A stretch of DNA of 64,000 nt from Hylemonella sp. (GCA_030680575.1 JAUXVI010000047.1:1-64000); one strand, 5' to 3'. Shown: positions 1 through 8,554, counted from the first letter of the stretch. Translations and numbers: made by a program. Notes: generated by a model from the letters alone, not told the origin.

Positions 1-1555
1 CGTCGGGCGGCGTCGCATTGCGCCAGCTGCTGATCAGGTCGGTGCGCAGCAGCACCAGCAGCATCAGCGCCAGCAGGCCGACCGCCAGCGCGCTGACCTG
101 GACCACCGCGTAAGCCGGGCGCGCCGAGAGCTGGCGCGTGGCCAGCACCAGCCAGCGCGGCGCCATGGCTTCATTGACACTGGCGCGCAGCAGTCTGACG
201 GCCAGGTAACTGCTGACCGCAAACACCGCCACCGCAGCGGCAAACCCGCCGACGGCGATCAGGCCGAGCTTGAGGTCGCTGCTGGCCGCCACCAGCAAGG
301 CGGCAAAACCCAGCACACCGACCAGCAGCACCGCCAGCGAGGCCGGGCGCAGGTTGCCCACATCGCGGCGGATCACGCGCAGCGGCGGCACAGAGGCCAA
401 TTGCAGCACCGGCGGCAGGCCGAAGGCCAGCAGCAGGGTCAACCCCATGCCCATGCCGAAAGCCACCGGCCAGAGGGTGGCCGCCGGCAGCACGGTTTCG
501 ACCAGGCCGGCCAGTAGCAGCACAAAGCCGTAATGCACACCATAGCCAATCAACACGCCGAGCGCGCTGGCCAGCATGCCCGCCAGCACAAACTCGAAGG
601 TGTAGGCCAGGGCAATCGTGCGCTGCGGCTGTCCCAGAACGCGCAGCATGGCGCAGTCGTCCAGATGTTTGGCGGCAAAGCCGCGGGCCACGATGGCGAC
701 GGCCACGGCGCTCAGCAGCGCCGCCAGCAAGGCCACCAGATTCAGGAATTTTTCAGCGCGGTCCAGCGTCTGGCGCATCTCGGGGCTGCCGCTTTCCAGC
801 GACTCGAGGCGCACACCGCGCAATGCGGGATCGGTCGCGGCCTTTTTGATCTCCTGCGTGGCCCACTGCACATAGGTTTTGACTGCCGCCGGACTACCGG
901 CAACTGCAAAGCGGTAATTGGTGCGGCTGGCGGGCTGGATCAGTTGGGTGGCAGCGAGGTCGGCGCTGTTGATCATCACGCGCGGTGAGAAGTTGATGAA
1001 ACCTGCACCGCGGTCCGGCTCCTGCACGATCACGCGCGTGATCTTGAAGCTGGCGTCACCCATCAGCAGGGTCTGGCCGACCTCGAGGCCCAGCGCGTCG
1101 AGCAGTGAAGCATCGGCCCAGGCGGTGCCCGACGCGGGAATCTCGCGCGTGGCGGCGCCCGTGCCGTCAACGCTGTCGGCCACCGTCACGCTACCCCGCA
1201 GCGGGTAGCCCCGGGGAACCGCCTTGAAGGCCACCAGCTTGCTGGCGCCGCCGTCGGCTTCCAGGGCGCGGCCCATGGTCGGGAAGGTCACGGTGGATAT
1301 CGCCTGCAGGCCCAGACTGCGCGCTTTTGCGACAAACACATCGGGCGTCACGTTGTCGCTGCGCAGCACCGCGTCGCCGCCCAGCAACTGCAGCGCGTCG
1401 CGCTGAAGCCCCCCCTTGAGACGGTCGGCAAAAAAACCGACGGCGGTCAGCGCCGCCACCGCCAGCGTCACCGCCACGATCAGCAGGCGCAGTTCACCGG
1501 CGCGCAGGTCGCGCAGCAGGGTGCGCCAGCCGAGTTTGAGGAAAAGGGGGTTCAT
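1..1555 (-). CDS. FtsX-like ABC transporter permease (partial, 3' end off the window)
   Basis: An open frame starts with ATG at 1555 and runs off the left edge after 518 codons without a stop. The N terminus (MNPLFLKLGWRTLLRDLRAG) is followed by a hydrophobic helix, a large extracytoplasmic domain of roughly 200 residues, then several helices (about residues 250-400) separated by short loops. This is the layout of the YbbP/FtsX-type MacB-like permeases, which work with an ATPase in lipid or lipoprotein handling or in release of exported compounds. The ATPase partner is not visible and may lie beyond the edge. The gene follows fdhD in the same direction after 74 bp but has no obvious link to formate metabolism. 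The family call is firm; the substrate is unknown. Confidence 0.8.
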   Translation of the reverse strand, partial: MNPLFLKLGWRTLLRDLRAGELRLLIVAVTLAVAALTAVGFFADRLKGGLQRDALQLLGGDAVLRSDNVTPDVFVAKARSLGLQAISTVTFPTMGRALEADGGASKLVAFKAVPRGYPLRGSVTVADSVDGTGAATREIPASGTAWADASLLDALGLEVGQTLLMGDASFKITRVIVQEPDRGAGFINFSPRVMINSADLAATQLIQPASRTNYRFAVAGSPAAVKTYVQWATQEIKKAATDPALRGVRLESLESGSPEMRQTLDRAEKFLNLVALLAALLSAVAVAIVARGFAAKHLDDCAMLRVLGQPQRTIALAYTFEFVLAGMLASALGVLIGYGVHYGFVLLLAGLVETVLPAATLWPVAFGMGMGLTLLLAFGLPPVLQLASVPPLRVIRRDVGNLRPASLAVLLVGVLGFAALLVAASSDLKLGLIAVGGFAAAVAVFAVSSYLAVRLLRASVNEAMAPRWLVLATRQLSARPAYAVVQVSALAVGLLALMLLVLLRTDLISSWRNATPPD

Positions 1556-1629
1556 CAGCCAGACCTTAACCCAAAGCGCCTGCCCCTGGCCAAGGGGCGG
1601 GTTTTGGCGGCATCCTGGTTCAGTCTGGC

Positions 1630-2496
1630 TCAGCCCGGCTCGGTAGCCGGGCGCACTTTCGGGCCAGCGAGTTCCGGCTGCAGGTGCAGCCGCTGCGGCG
1701 AGGAATAACAGACGAAACGCTTGTTGGTCGCGCGGCCGATGGCGCACAGACCGACCGCCTGCGCCACCTGGTGGCCCATCTGTGTGATGCCGCTGCGCGA
1801 AACCACAATCGGCACACCCATCTGAGCCGACTTGATGACCATCTCGCTGGTCAGGCGACCGGTGGTGTAGAACACCTTGTCCGCCCCGCCCATCACCTCA
1901 GAGTCCTGCAGCCACATCCAGCCGGCAATGGTGTCTATGGCGTTGTGACGCCCGACGTCTTCGACGAACAACAGCATCTCCTCGCTACGGAACAGCGCGC
2001 AGCCATGGACCGAGCCGGCCGACTTGTAGGTGCTCTCCTGCAGGCGGATGGCGTTGACGATGCCATAGAGTTGCGCCTGTGTCAGGCGCGCCTCGGGCAG
2101 CACGATGCTGTCGACCTCGTCCATCAGGTCGCCGAACACGCTGCCCTGGCCACAACCGGTGGTGACGACCCGCTTGGACGTGCGTTCCTCCACGTTGGCT
2201 ATGCCCTCACGCGTCTTGACGGCTGCGGCACCGACCTCCCAGTCCACCGTGATGGATTCGATCTCCTGCACCGAGCGCACCAGGCGCTGGTTGCGCAGGA
2301 AGCCGAGCACCAGCAGTTCGGGGTTGGCGCCCAGAGTCATGAGCGTGACCAGCTCGCGCTTGTCCACATAGACGGTGAGCGCACGCTCCGCCGGGATGGA
2401 CACGGTGGTGGTCTCGCCGAACTCATTGACGGCCGAAACCTCGCGCGTCAACGGTGCGCTGGCCCGGGTCAACTGGGGCAGGGGAAATGAAGACAT
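1630..2496 (-). CDS. fdhD: Formate dehydrogenase accessory sulfurtransferase FdhD
   Basis: The 288-residue product matches FdhD, which passes sulfur from IscS to the molybdenum cofactor and is needed for active formate dehydrogenase. Recognisable blocks are the loop TTGCGQGSVFG (about residues 113-123), SVHGCALF, and the C-terminal FVEDVGRHNAIDTIAG and TSEMVIKSAQMGVPIVVSRS segments. E. coli FdhD has Cys-x-x-Cys in the flexible loop (GCGVCG); here only the first cysteine is kept (GCGQGS). The ATG at 2496 is the natural start. It lies downstream of the membrane-bound formate dehydrogenase genes in the same direction and probably serves both enzymes in this island. Confidence 0.93.
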   Translation of the reverse strand: MSSFPLPQLTRASAPLTREVSAVNEFGETTTVSIPAERALTVYVDKRELVTLMTLGANPELLVLGFLRNQRLVRSVQEIESITVDWEVGAAAVKTREGIANVEERTSKRVVTTGCGQGSVFGDLMDEVDSIVLPEARLTQAQLYGIVNAIRLQESTYKSAGSVHGCALFRSEEMLLFVEDVGRHNAIDTIAGWMWLQDSEVMGGADKVFYTTGRLTSEMVIKSAQMGVPIVVSRSGITQMGHQVAQAVGLCAIGRATNKRFVCYSSPQRLHLQPELAGPKVRPATEPG

Positions 2497-2566
2497 GGCA
2501 GCAGACTACAACAAAAAGGGCCCGGGCTGCACAGCCCCGGCCCATGACCACGACGCCTGACGGGCG

Positions 2567-2902
2567 TCAGGATTTCTTTTTCTTCTTGTCCACGGCCGGG
2601 GCAGCGGGAGCCGGCGCGGCTGCCGTCGGCGCAGCGCCGGCGGGGGTGTAGACAAAAGGACCGGGATCCGCGCACGGCGCTGTTGTCGCTGCGGCTTTGG
2701 CTTCCTTGTTGCCTTTGCGGTAATGGGCGGCCACCTTGTCCTGCGACTTGCACAACAGGTAGCCTTCCACCTTGCCGCCATGCGCCGCTTTGGCTGCGGC
2801 CTCGGCCGCCTTGGCCTTGGCTTCGTCACTCGGAGGGGGCAGCTTGGCCAGCGCCGACAGCGAAAGCGCAGCACCCAGAACAAAAACAGCAATCGATTTC
2901 AT
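2567..2902 (-). CDS. Small exported lysine/alanine-rich protein of the formate dehydrogenase operon
   Basis: This 111-residue protein begins with a clear signal peptide (MKSIAVFVLGAALSLSALA, cleavage after ALA). The mature part has an Ala/Lys/Glu-rich helix, two cysteines that could form a disulfide, and an Ala/Pro-rich tail ending KKKKKS. The ATG at 2902 is chosen because it gives the signal peptide and has the purine-rich sequence AAAGAGG upstream; a longer frame to 3010 overlaps the gamma subunit gene. It lies 19 bp downstream of the formate dehydrogenase gamma subunit and before fdhD. No known domain was recognised. A periplasmic role near the membrane-bound enzyme is inference from position only. 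Confidence 0.7.
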   Translation of the reverse strand: MKSIAVFVLGAALSLSALAKLPPPSDEAKAKAAEAAAKAAHGGKVEGYLLCKSQDKVAAHYRKGNKEAKAAATTAPCADPGPFVYTPAGAAPTAAAPAPAAPAVDKKKKKS

Positions 2903-2921
2903 GTGAGCCTCTTTCTCGTGC

Positions 2922-4076
2922 TTAGGCTTGAACGGAAGGAGCAGGCGCCGCCTCGGCGCTGCGCTGGGCCGGGATCTTGCCGGCCTGGATGTCGTCGTAC
3001 CAGAGCTCATGGTGCTCCTTGGCCCAGGTCTCGTCGACGTAGCCGGTCTTCATGGCGTTGTAGGCGCCCGCCATGCCGATGGTGCCCATGTAGATGTGGC
3101 CCATGAACATGGCCATCATCAGCACAGTGGCCACAGCGTGGATCATGTGGGCGACCTGCATGTCGCCGCGCAGGTAGTCCAGCCCGGGGATCAGCTTGTC
3201 GAGCACCAGACCCGAGCCGACCACGATCAGGCCCAGCAGGAACACACCGCCCCAGAACAGCACCTTCTCGCCGGCATTGAAGCGGTGCGAGGGGATCTCG
3301 TGCTCACCCAGCAGGCCACCACCCTTGACCAGCCAGGTGATGTCTTCCTTGCGCGGCAGGTTGTCACGCACGAAGGTGATGATCACGATCACCAGCGAAA
3401 CGGCAAACACCGGGCCGGCAAAGTTGTGCGCGTTCTTCAGCACATAGGTCAGCCAGCCGAACAGCGTGCCGCCGATGATGGGATGCAGGAAGAACTTGCC
3501 GAAGGCCATCACGATGCCGGAGACCGCCAGGATGGTGAAGGCAATCGCGTTGGCCCAGTGCGCCGAGCGCTCGAAGGGCGTGAAGCGCTCGATCTTGCGG
3601 CCCGTGTCGGCACCGTGCAGCTGCAAGGTACCTTTGCGCCAGTAGAACACGCCAATGGCGCCCAGCACGATCAGCAGCAAAGCACCACCGTAGGGAATGA
3701 GCCAGTTGTTGCGCACCTGGCGCCAGGCTTCGCCGGCGTTGGTGAACAATGAACCCGGATACTGCACAAAAGGCTGGATCAGGTTGCCGGCCTCGGGGGC
3801 CTGGTCTTTGGGCAGACTGCTGTAGCCCGTCACACCCGAGCCCACCTGGCGCCACATGGGCGCGTTGTTGCCGGGCTGGACCTTGGCCCGCTCGGCATTG
3901 GTCTGCTTGGCGTAGTCCGGGTCCGAGCTGGCATCCGGCCGCACATCCATGATGTTCTGGCTCTTGACGCCACCGGTCTCAGCGGGCGCCGTGGGTTTGT
4001 CCTGCGCCAGGACCAGGTTGCCCCAGCCCAAAGCCAGCAGCAGGACAGCAGCAAGCGCTTTTTTCATGAGGGCCAT
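2922..4076 (-). CDS. fdhC: Formate dehydrogenase gamma subunit, cytochrome b556 type
   Basis: The 384-residue membrane subunit would anchor the periplasmic formate dehydrogenase and pass electrons from FdhB to quinone through heme b. It has a signal-like N terminus (KKALAAVLLLALGWGNLVLA), about 90 periplasmic residues, an extra helix near residues 125-145, and then a four-helix cytochrome core. Candidate heme-ligand histidines are in ERSAHWANA, KNAHNFAG and QVAHMIHAVA. It is longer than E. coli FdnI (about 217 residues) because of the N-terminal extension, a form common in proteobacterial Fdo/Fdh types. ATG at 4076 or the in-frame ATG at 4067 could both start it. It follows the small lipoprotein gene after 6 bp. 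Confidence 0.92.
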   Translation of the reverse strand: MALMKKALAAVLLLALGWGNLVLAQDKPTAPAETGGVKSQNIMDVRPDASSDPDYAKQTNAERAKVQPGNNAPMWRQVGSGVTGYSSLPKDQAPEAGNLIQPFVQYPGSLFTNAGEAWRQVRNNWLIPYGGALLLIVLGAIGVFYWRKGTLQLHGADTGRKIERFTPFERSAHWANAIAFTILAVSGIVMAFGKFFLHPIIGGTLFGWLTYVLKNAHNFAGPVFAVSLVIVIITFVRDNLPRKEDITWLVKGGGLLGEHEIPSHRFNAGEKVLFWGGVFLLGLIVVGSGLVLDKLIPGLDYLRGDMQVAHMIHAVATVLMMAMFMGHIYMGTIGMAGAYNAMKTGYVDETWAKEHHELWYDDIQAGKIPAQRSAEAAPAPSVQA

Positions 4077-4082
4077 CCCGTC

Positions 4083-4304
4083 TCAGTTGGTCTTGGTGTA
4101 TTCGTTCTGGCTGTTCTGTCCGCGCGCCTTCAGGTGGGACTCCCAGCTCGCCTTGTCGCCGGGCTTCCAGCCGGCATCGACATACGGCTTGCCGGTGCCG
4201 CTGTAGGGCGCGGCATCCTGCTTGGCGCCGCCGAGGGTCTGCGGCTTGTCGCCACAGGCAGCCAGCAAGACTGCCGCTGCAATCAACATCGGCGTTGTTT
4301 TCAT
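4083..4304 (-). CDS. Small lipoprotein encoded between formate dehydrogenase beta and gamma subunits
   Basis: The 73-residue product has a lipoprotein signal with lipobox LLAAC (Cys17), followed by a short hydrophilic region with GKPYVDAGWKPGDKASW. Its ATG overlaps the stop of the beta-subunit gene (ATGA), so the two are translationally coupled, and the gamma-subunit gene starts 6 bp after its stop. It is therefore made in step with the enzyme complex. Function is unknown. It could be a small periplasmic or membrane-anchored accessory subunit, but nothing beyond location and coupling shows this. Confidence 0.75.
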   Translation of the reverse strand: MKTTPMLIAAAVLLAACGDKPQTLGGAKQDAAPYSGTGKPYVDAGWKPGDKASWESHLKARGQNSQNEYTKTN

Positions 4305-4936
4305 GACTTCGCTCCTTTGGCAGGTGCTGCGGCTTCCGGCTGGCCGGCCTGGCGCGAACCGTAGGCGGTCCCCCAGCCCCAGACTTCAGCCCCCTTGCCA
4401 CGCTGCAGCACACGGTTGCGGAAGATGTCGGCCACCATGTCGCCGTCACCGGCGAGCAGGGCCTTGGTCGAGCACATCTCGGCGCAGGCCGGCAGCTTGC
4501 CTTCGGCCAGGCGGTTGCGGCCGTATTTCTCGAACTCGGCCTCACTGCCATTGGCTTCCGGGCCACCGGCGCAGAAGGTGCACTTGTCCATCTTGCCGCG
4601 CACACCGAAGGTACCTTGCGACGGGAACTGCGGCGCGCCGAACGGGCAGGCGTAGGAGCAGTAGCCGCAGCCGATGCAGATGTCCTTGTCGTGCAGCACC
4701 ACGCCTTCGTCGGTGCGGTAGAAGCAGTTGACGGGGCAGACCGCCATGCAGGGTGCGTCGCTGCAATGCATGCAGGCCACCGAGATGGATTTTTCGCCGG
4801 GAACACCGTCGTTCAACGTGACCACGCGGCGGCGGTTCACGCCCCACGGCACCTCGTGCTCGTTCTTGCAGGCTGTGACGCAGCCGTTGCACTCGATACA
4901 GCGCTCGGAGTCACAAACAAATTTCATACGTGCCAT
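4301..4936 (-). CDS. fdhB: Formate dehydrogenase beta subunit, four [4Fe-4S] ferredoxin
   Basis: This 211-residue electron-transfer subunit carries four cysteine groups typical of FdnH/FdhB: CIECNGCVTACKNEHEVP, CMHCSDAPCMAVCPVNCF, CIGCGYCSYACPFGAPQF, and CTFC with the distant CAEMC. It would pass electrons from the molybdenum subunit to cytochrome b. It lacks the C-terminal membrane helix of E. coli FdnH (294 residues), so anchoring depends on the gamma subunit. The ATG at 4936 follows the alpha-subunit stop by 12 bp with an AAGGAG ribosome site. Its stop overlaps the next gene's ATG. Confidence 0.94.
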   Translation of the reverse strand: MARMKFVCDSERCIECNGCVTACKNEHEVPWGVNRRRVVTLNDGVPGEKSISVACMHCSDAPCMAVCPVNCFYRTDEGVVLHDKDICIGCGYCSYACPFGAPQFPSQGTFGVRGKMDKCTFCAGGPEANGSEAEFEKYGRNRLAEGKLPACAEMCSTKALLAGDGDMVADIFRNRVLQRGKGAEVWGWGTAYGSRQAGQPEAAAPAKGAKS

Positions 4937-4948
4937 TTGTGTTTCTCC

Positions 4949-7906
4949 TTAGGCTTTCTCGATATTGCAGATCGTGGTCTTCGTTTCTTGCATCATGGTC
5001 ACGCTGTCGTAGCCATAGGTGGTGGCCGTGTTGACGGCCTCGCCACGCACCACCGGTGCCGCGCCCTTCGGGTAGTAGGCCAGCATGTCGGCACCTTGCC
5101 AGCGACCGGAGAAGTGGAACGGCATCCAGCAGGTGTCTGGGCCGACACGCTCGGTCACCATGGCCTGCACATTCAGGCGCGCGCCCGTCGGGCTGAGCAG
5201 CCAGACACGGTCGCCGTTGCGAATGCCGCGGTCGGCGGCCGCCTTCGGGTTGATCTCGACAAAGGCTTCCTGCTGCAACTCGGCCAGCCAGGGGTTGGAA
5301 CGGGTTTCCTCGCCGCCGCCTTCGTACTCGACCAGACGGCCGGAAGACAGGATGAGCGGGAACTTCTCATGCAGCTTGTCGGCGATGTTCTTCTGCTGCA
5401 CCGTCTTGTACAGCGTCGGCAGGCGCCAGAAGGCCTTCTTGTCGTCGTGCGTCGGGTACTTGGCCATGAGCTCGGGCTTGGTCCCGTAAAGCGGTTCACG
5501 GTGCTGCGGCACCGGATCGGGGAAGTTCCACACCACCGCACGCGCCTTGGCATTGCCGAAGGGGTGGCAGCCATGGTTCTTCATGGTCACGCGGATGATG
5601 CCGCCCGACGAGTCGGTCTTCCAGTTCTTGCCCTCGGCCGCGGTTTTTTCGGCATCGGTCAGTTCGTCCCACCAGCCCAGCTTCTTCAGCAACACGTGGT
5701 CGAACTCCGGATAACCGGTGGTGATGTCGGCACCCAGCGAGTGCGAGCCGTCCTCGGCCAGCAGGCTCTTGCCTTCGCGCTCGACGCCGAAGTTGGCGCG
5801 GAAGTTGCCGCCGCCGTCCATGACGTGCTTGGAGGTGTCGTACAGGTTGGGCGAACCCGGGTGCTTGAGCTCGGGTGTGCCGTAGCAGGGCCAGGGCAGA
5901 CCGAAGTAGTCGCCGGTGAAGTCGTAGCCGGTTTCCTTGTCCTTGCCGCCCTTGGCCTTGAGGGTCTTCACGTCGAACAGGTGCATGTTCTTCATGTGCG
6001 CCTTCAAACGCTCCGGGCTCTGCCCGGTGTAGCCAATGGTCCAGACCGACTTGTTGATTTCGCGCAGGATGTCTTCCGGCATGGGTTCGTCCATGCCCTT
6101 GACCTTCTGCATCTTGTAGTTCTTGGACAGCTCCTTGGCAAAGCCGAGTTTTTCGGCCAGCTGGTGCATGATCATGTGGTCGCTGCGGCTTTCCCACAGC
6201 GGCTCGATCACTTTCTCACGCCACTGGAGCGAGCGGTTGGAGGCGGTGCAGGAACCGCTGGTCTCGAACTGGGTGGCCGCCGGCAGCAGGTAGACCGCAC
6301 GGTTCGGATTCAGATCTTCCGGCTTGCCCGGCATGGCGGCCATGGCAGCGGTGGCCGACGGGTAGGGGTCCACCACCACCAGCAGGTCCAGCTTGTCCAT
6401 GGCGCGCTTCATCTCCAGACCGCGGGTCTGCGAGTTCGGCGCATGGCCCCAGTAGAAGACGCCGCGCAGGTTGGAATCCTGGTCGATCAGCTCGTTCTTC
6501 TCCAGCACGCCGTCGATCCAGCGCGAGACGGTGATGCCGTTCTTGCCCATCATCGCCGGCGTTGCGTAACGGCCCTTGATCCAGTCGAAGTCGACACCCC
6601 AGACTTTGGCGAAATGCTTCCAGGAACCTTCAGCCAGGCCGTAGTAACCGGGCAGCGAGTCAGGGTTGGGGCCGACGTCGGTCGCACCCTGCACATTGTC
6701 GTGACCACGGAAGATGTTGGTGCCACCGCCGGTCTTGCCGACGTTGCCCAGGGCCAACTGCAAAATGCAGGAGGCACGCACCATGGCATTGCCGATGGTG
6801 TGCTGGGTCTGGCCCATGCACCAGACGATGGTGCCAGGGCGGCTGTCGTTCAACATCTTGGCGACCTTGAACATCTGCTCTTCCTTGACGCCGCAGGCCT
6901 CTTCCACCTTCTCGGGCGTCCACTTGGCGAGCACGTCTTCCTTGACCTTGTCCATGCCGTAGACACGGTCGTTGATGTAATTCTTGTCTTCCCAGCCGTT
7001 CTTGAAGATGTGGTACAGCAGGCCGAACAGGAAAGGAATGTCGGTGCCGGAGCGGATGCGGACGTACTCGTCGGCCTTGGCCGCGGTGCGGGTGAAACGC
7101 GGATCGACCACGATCATCTTGCAGCCGGTTTCCTTGGCATGCAGCATGTGCAGCAGGCTCACCGGGTGCGCTTCGGCCGCGTTGGAGCCGATGTACAGGG
7201 CGACCTTGCTGTTCTGCATGTCGTTGTACGAGTTGGTCATGGCGCCATAACCCCAGGTATTGGCCACACCGGCCACCGTGGTGGAGTGGCAAATACGGGC
7301 CTGGTGGTCGCAGTTGTTGGAGCCCCAGAAGCTGACGAACTTGCGCAGCAGGTACGCCTGCTCGTTGTTGTGTTTGGACGAGCCGATGAAGTACACGCTG
7401 TCCGGGCCACTGGCCTTGCGCAGCTCCATCATCTTGGCGCTGATCTCATTGAGCGCCTGGTCCCAGCCGATGCGCTCGTACTTGCCGTTGACCAGCTTCA
7501 TCGGGTAACGCAGACGGAACTCGCCGTGACCGTGCTCACGCAAGGCCGCACCCTTGGCGCAGTGAGCGCCGAGGTTGATCGGGGAGTCGAACACCGCCTC
7601 CTGGCGCACCCAGACACCGTTTTCCACCACGGCATCCACCGCGCAACCCACCGAGCAGTGCGTGCAGACAGTGCGTTTGACTTCGATTTTGCCGTCGCCG
7701 ATGGCCACACCTTGGGCGGCATGCGCCTTCTTCACCAGCGTGAGTTGCGAAGCCGCCATACCGACGCCCAGGCCGAGGCCCGAACGACGCAGGAAAGCAC
7801 GACGGTCCATGGTCGGCAGGGCCTGGGCCAGGCCGCGACGCAGGCTGTGAACGAAGGGCGACCGGGCGGCCGTGTCGGCGGCCGTGGATTTTTTGGTCAA
7901 TAGCAT
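4949..7906 (-). CDS. fdhA: Formate dehydrogenase alpha subunit, Tat-exported molybdo/tungstopterin enzyme (Cys type)
   Basis: This 985-residue catalytic subunit oxidises formate to CO2 at a bis-pterin Mo or W centre. A twin-arginine signal lies at about residues 33-62 (DRRAFLRRSGLG then a hydrophobic stretch), so the protein is exported folded. A [4Fe-4S] site is formed by Cys81, 84, 88 and 116 (CTHCSVGC and AHCAKG). The metal ligand is Cys206 (ARICHST), where E. coli FdnG has selenocysteine, so no selenium machinery is needed. The C terminus has the molybdopterin dinucleotide-binding fold. ATG at 7906 is preferred over the upstream in-frame TTG at 7918 because GGAG lies 6 bp before it. It follows the small Tat protein gene in the same operon. 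Confidence 0.95.
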   Translation of the reverse strand: MLLTKKSTAADTAARSPFVHSLRRGLAQALPTMDRRAFLRRSGLGLGVGMAASQLTLVKKAHAAQGVAIGDGKIEVKRTVCTHCSVGCAVDAVVENGVWVRQEAVFDSPINLGAHCAKGAALREHGHGEFRLRYPMKLVNGKYERIGWDQALNEISAKMMELRKASGPDSVYFIGSSKHNNEQAYLLRKFVSFWGSNNCDHQARICHSTTVAGVANTWGYGAMTNSYNDMQNSKVALYIGSNAAEAHPVSLLHMLHAKETGCKMIVVDPRFTRTAAKADEYVRIRSGTDIPFLFGLLYHIFKNGWEDKNYINDRVYGMDKVKEDVLAKWTPEKVEEACGVKEEQMFKVAKMLNDSRPGTIVWCMGQTQHTIGNAMVRASCILQLALGNVGKTGGGTNIFRGHDNVQGATDVGPNPDSLPGYYGLAEGSWKHFAKVWGVDFDWIKGRYATPAMMGKNGITVSRWIDGVLEKNELIDQDSNLRGVFYWGHAPNSQTRGLEMKRAMDKLDLLVVVDPYPSATAAMAAMPGKPEDLNPNRAVYLLPAATQFETSGSCTASNRSLQWREKVIEPLWESRSDHMIMHQLAEKLGFAKELSKNYKMQKVKGMDEPMPEDILREINKSVWTIGYTGQSPERLKAHMKNMHLFDVKTLKAKGGKDKETGYDFTGDYFGLPWPCYGTPELKHPGSPNLYDTSKHVMDGGGNFRANFGVEREGKSLLAEDGSHSLGADITTGYPEFDHVLLKKLGWWDELTDAEKTAAEGKNWKTDSSGGIIRVTMKNHGCHPFGNAKARAVVWNFPDPVPQHREPLYGTKPELMAKYPTHDDKKAFWRLPTLYKTVQQKNIADKLHEKFPLILSSGRLVEYEGGGEETRSNPWLAELQQEAFVEINPKAAADRGIRNGDRVWLLSPTGARLNVQAMVTERVGPDTCWMPFHFSGRWQGADMLAYYPKGAAPVVRGEAVNTATTYGYDSVTMMQETKTTICNIEKA

Positions 7907-7927
7907 GGAACTCTCCAACGATCGGCG

Positions 7928-8134
7928 TTAAATGAGGGTCGTCTTGTAATAGCGCTTGACGTGCTCGGTCAGGCTGTAGCCGCCACCTCTGGTCGGGGCG
8001 ACCTTGGGTTCTTGCGCGGCCGGCATGACCGGCTGGACGGCCGGCAACAGACTGGCGACCGTGGCCACTGCACCAACGGTGCCGGCGCCCGCAAACAGCG
8101 TACGCCGCGACAATTTGCCCGGGGATTGACTCAT
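7928..8134 (-). CDS. Small Tat-signal protein of formate dehydrogenase clusters
   Basis: The 68-residue product has a twin-arginine signal (KLSRRTLFAGAGTVGAVATV) and a short mature tail ending GGGYSLTEHVKRYYKTTLI. It matches the known small family of Tat-targeted proteins encoded just upstream of formate dehydrogenase alpha subunits (formate dehydrogenase region TAT target). The GGYxLTEHVxxYYxTT tail is the recognisable family block. It is the first gene of the membrane-bound enzyme operon, with AGGAG upstream of the ATG at 8134. Its role is not established; it may be an extra small subunit or help export. Confidence 0.85.
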   Translation of the reverse strand: MSQSPGKLSRRTLFAGAGTVGAVATVASLLPAVQPVMPAAQEPKVAPTRGGGYSLTEHVKRYYKTTLI

Positions 8135-8554
8135 GTTGTGTCTCCTGAAAATCTCTGCCTAGGAACAGAAATGCATATCAAAGCTCGTGCGACTGTATCA
8201 ACCACAGACTGATTCAGCAAGTCAGGACAACCTTCAGGACAAGAAGCCCTCGGAAAGTCAGAACGTGCTGTGACAAGTTTCGAAAAATTTCTGTGAATCA
8301 CTCAAAACCATCGCGCCATGGAACCCGCTAGAGAAATCAATGACTTGCATCAATGCTGCAACGCAACACACGACAGGATGGCGTCAATCTGACGCACACT
8401 TCATGACAAGTTGTCGCAAACAACCCTGTTTGTCGTGTCGTTCGCAAGCCAACCGCGCTTAGGAATGATGTTGCATAGGTGCGAAAAAACCCATTACCCG
8501 ACTAAATGAGTCAGGTGCATCGATAGAATTCATCATCAGCCCACATCGCCTACC
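8135..8554. promoter_or_regulatory. Divergent regulatory region between the fdh operon and the two-component system
   Basis: This 420-bp gap is the longest non-coding stretch in the window and must hold the promoters of the fdh operon (leftward) and the regulator gene (rightward). It is more AT-rich than its surroundings. It contains a 9-nt direct repeat TCAGGACAA at 8222-8230 and 8234-8242, and three dyads: GCGTCA-ATC-TGACGC (8381-8395), GACAA-G-TTGTC (8405-8415), and CAAACA-ACCC-TGTTTG (8417-8432). By eye no canonical sigma54 element (TGGCACG-N4-TTGCA) was found in either direction, although the regulator next door is of the sigma54-activating type. No gene or RNA was recognised here. Confidence 0.6.
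8381..8432. promoter_or_regulatory. Cluster of three adjacent inverted repeats, candidate activator sites
   Basis: Within 52 bp there are three inverted repeats: arms 8381-8386 / 8390-8395 (GCGTCA/TGACGC, 3-nt spacer), 8405-8409 / 8411-8415 (GACAA/TTGTC, 1-nt spacer), and 8417-8422 / 8427-8432 (CAAACA/TGTTTG, 4-nt spacer). NtrC-family regulators bind dyads of this size well upstream of their promoters, and the set lies about 250 bp from the fdh operon start and 120 bp from the regulator gene. Binding by that regulator is inference. Confidence 0.4.

Noticed and set aside
1582-1598. Hairpin GCCCCT-GGCCA-AGGGGC between fdhD and the permease gene
   Set aside because: On the transcribed (minus) strand it has no T-run, and the stem is only 6 bp in GC-rich DNA; too weak for a terminator call.
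4616-7903. A 1095-codon open frame on the plus strand opposite fdhA
   Set aside because: It is exactly antisense to a strongly conserved formate dehydrogenase gene and its translation is rich in His, Gln, Val and Arg with no known motif. GC-rich genes with few stops in the opposite frame give such shadows.
8171-8192. Possible sigma54 promoter for the fdh operon on the minus strand (TCGCACG...TATGCA)
   Set aside because: The GG doublet is missing and the spacing is 15 bp, not 10.
8462-8475. Possible sigma54 promoter GG...TTGCA before the regulator gene
   Set aside because: The spacing between GG and GC is 9 bp instead of 10 and the -24 element is not TGGCAC.
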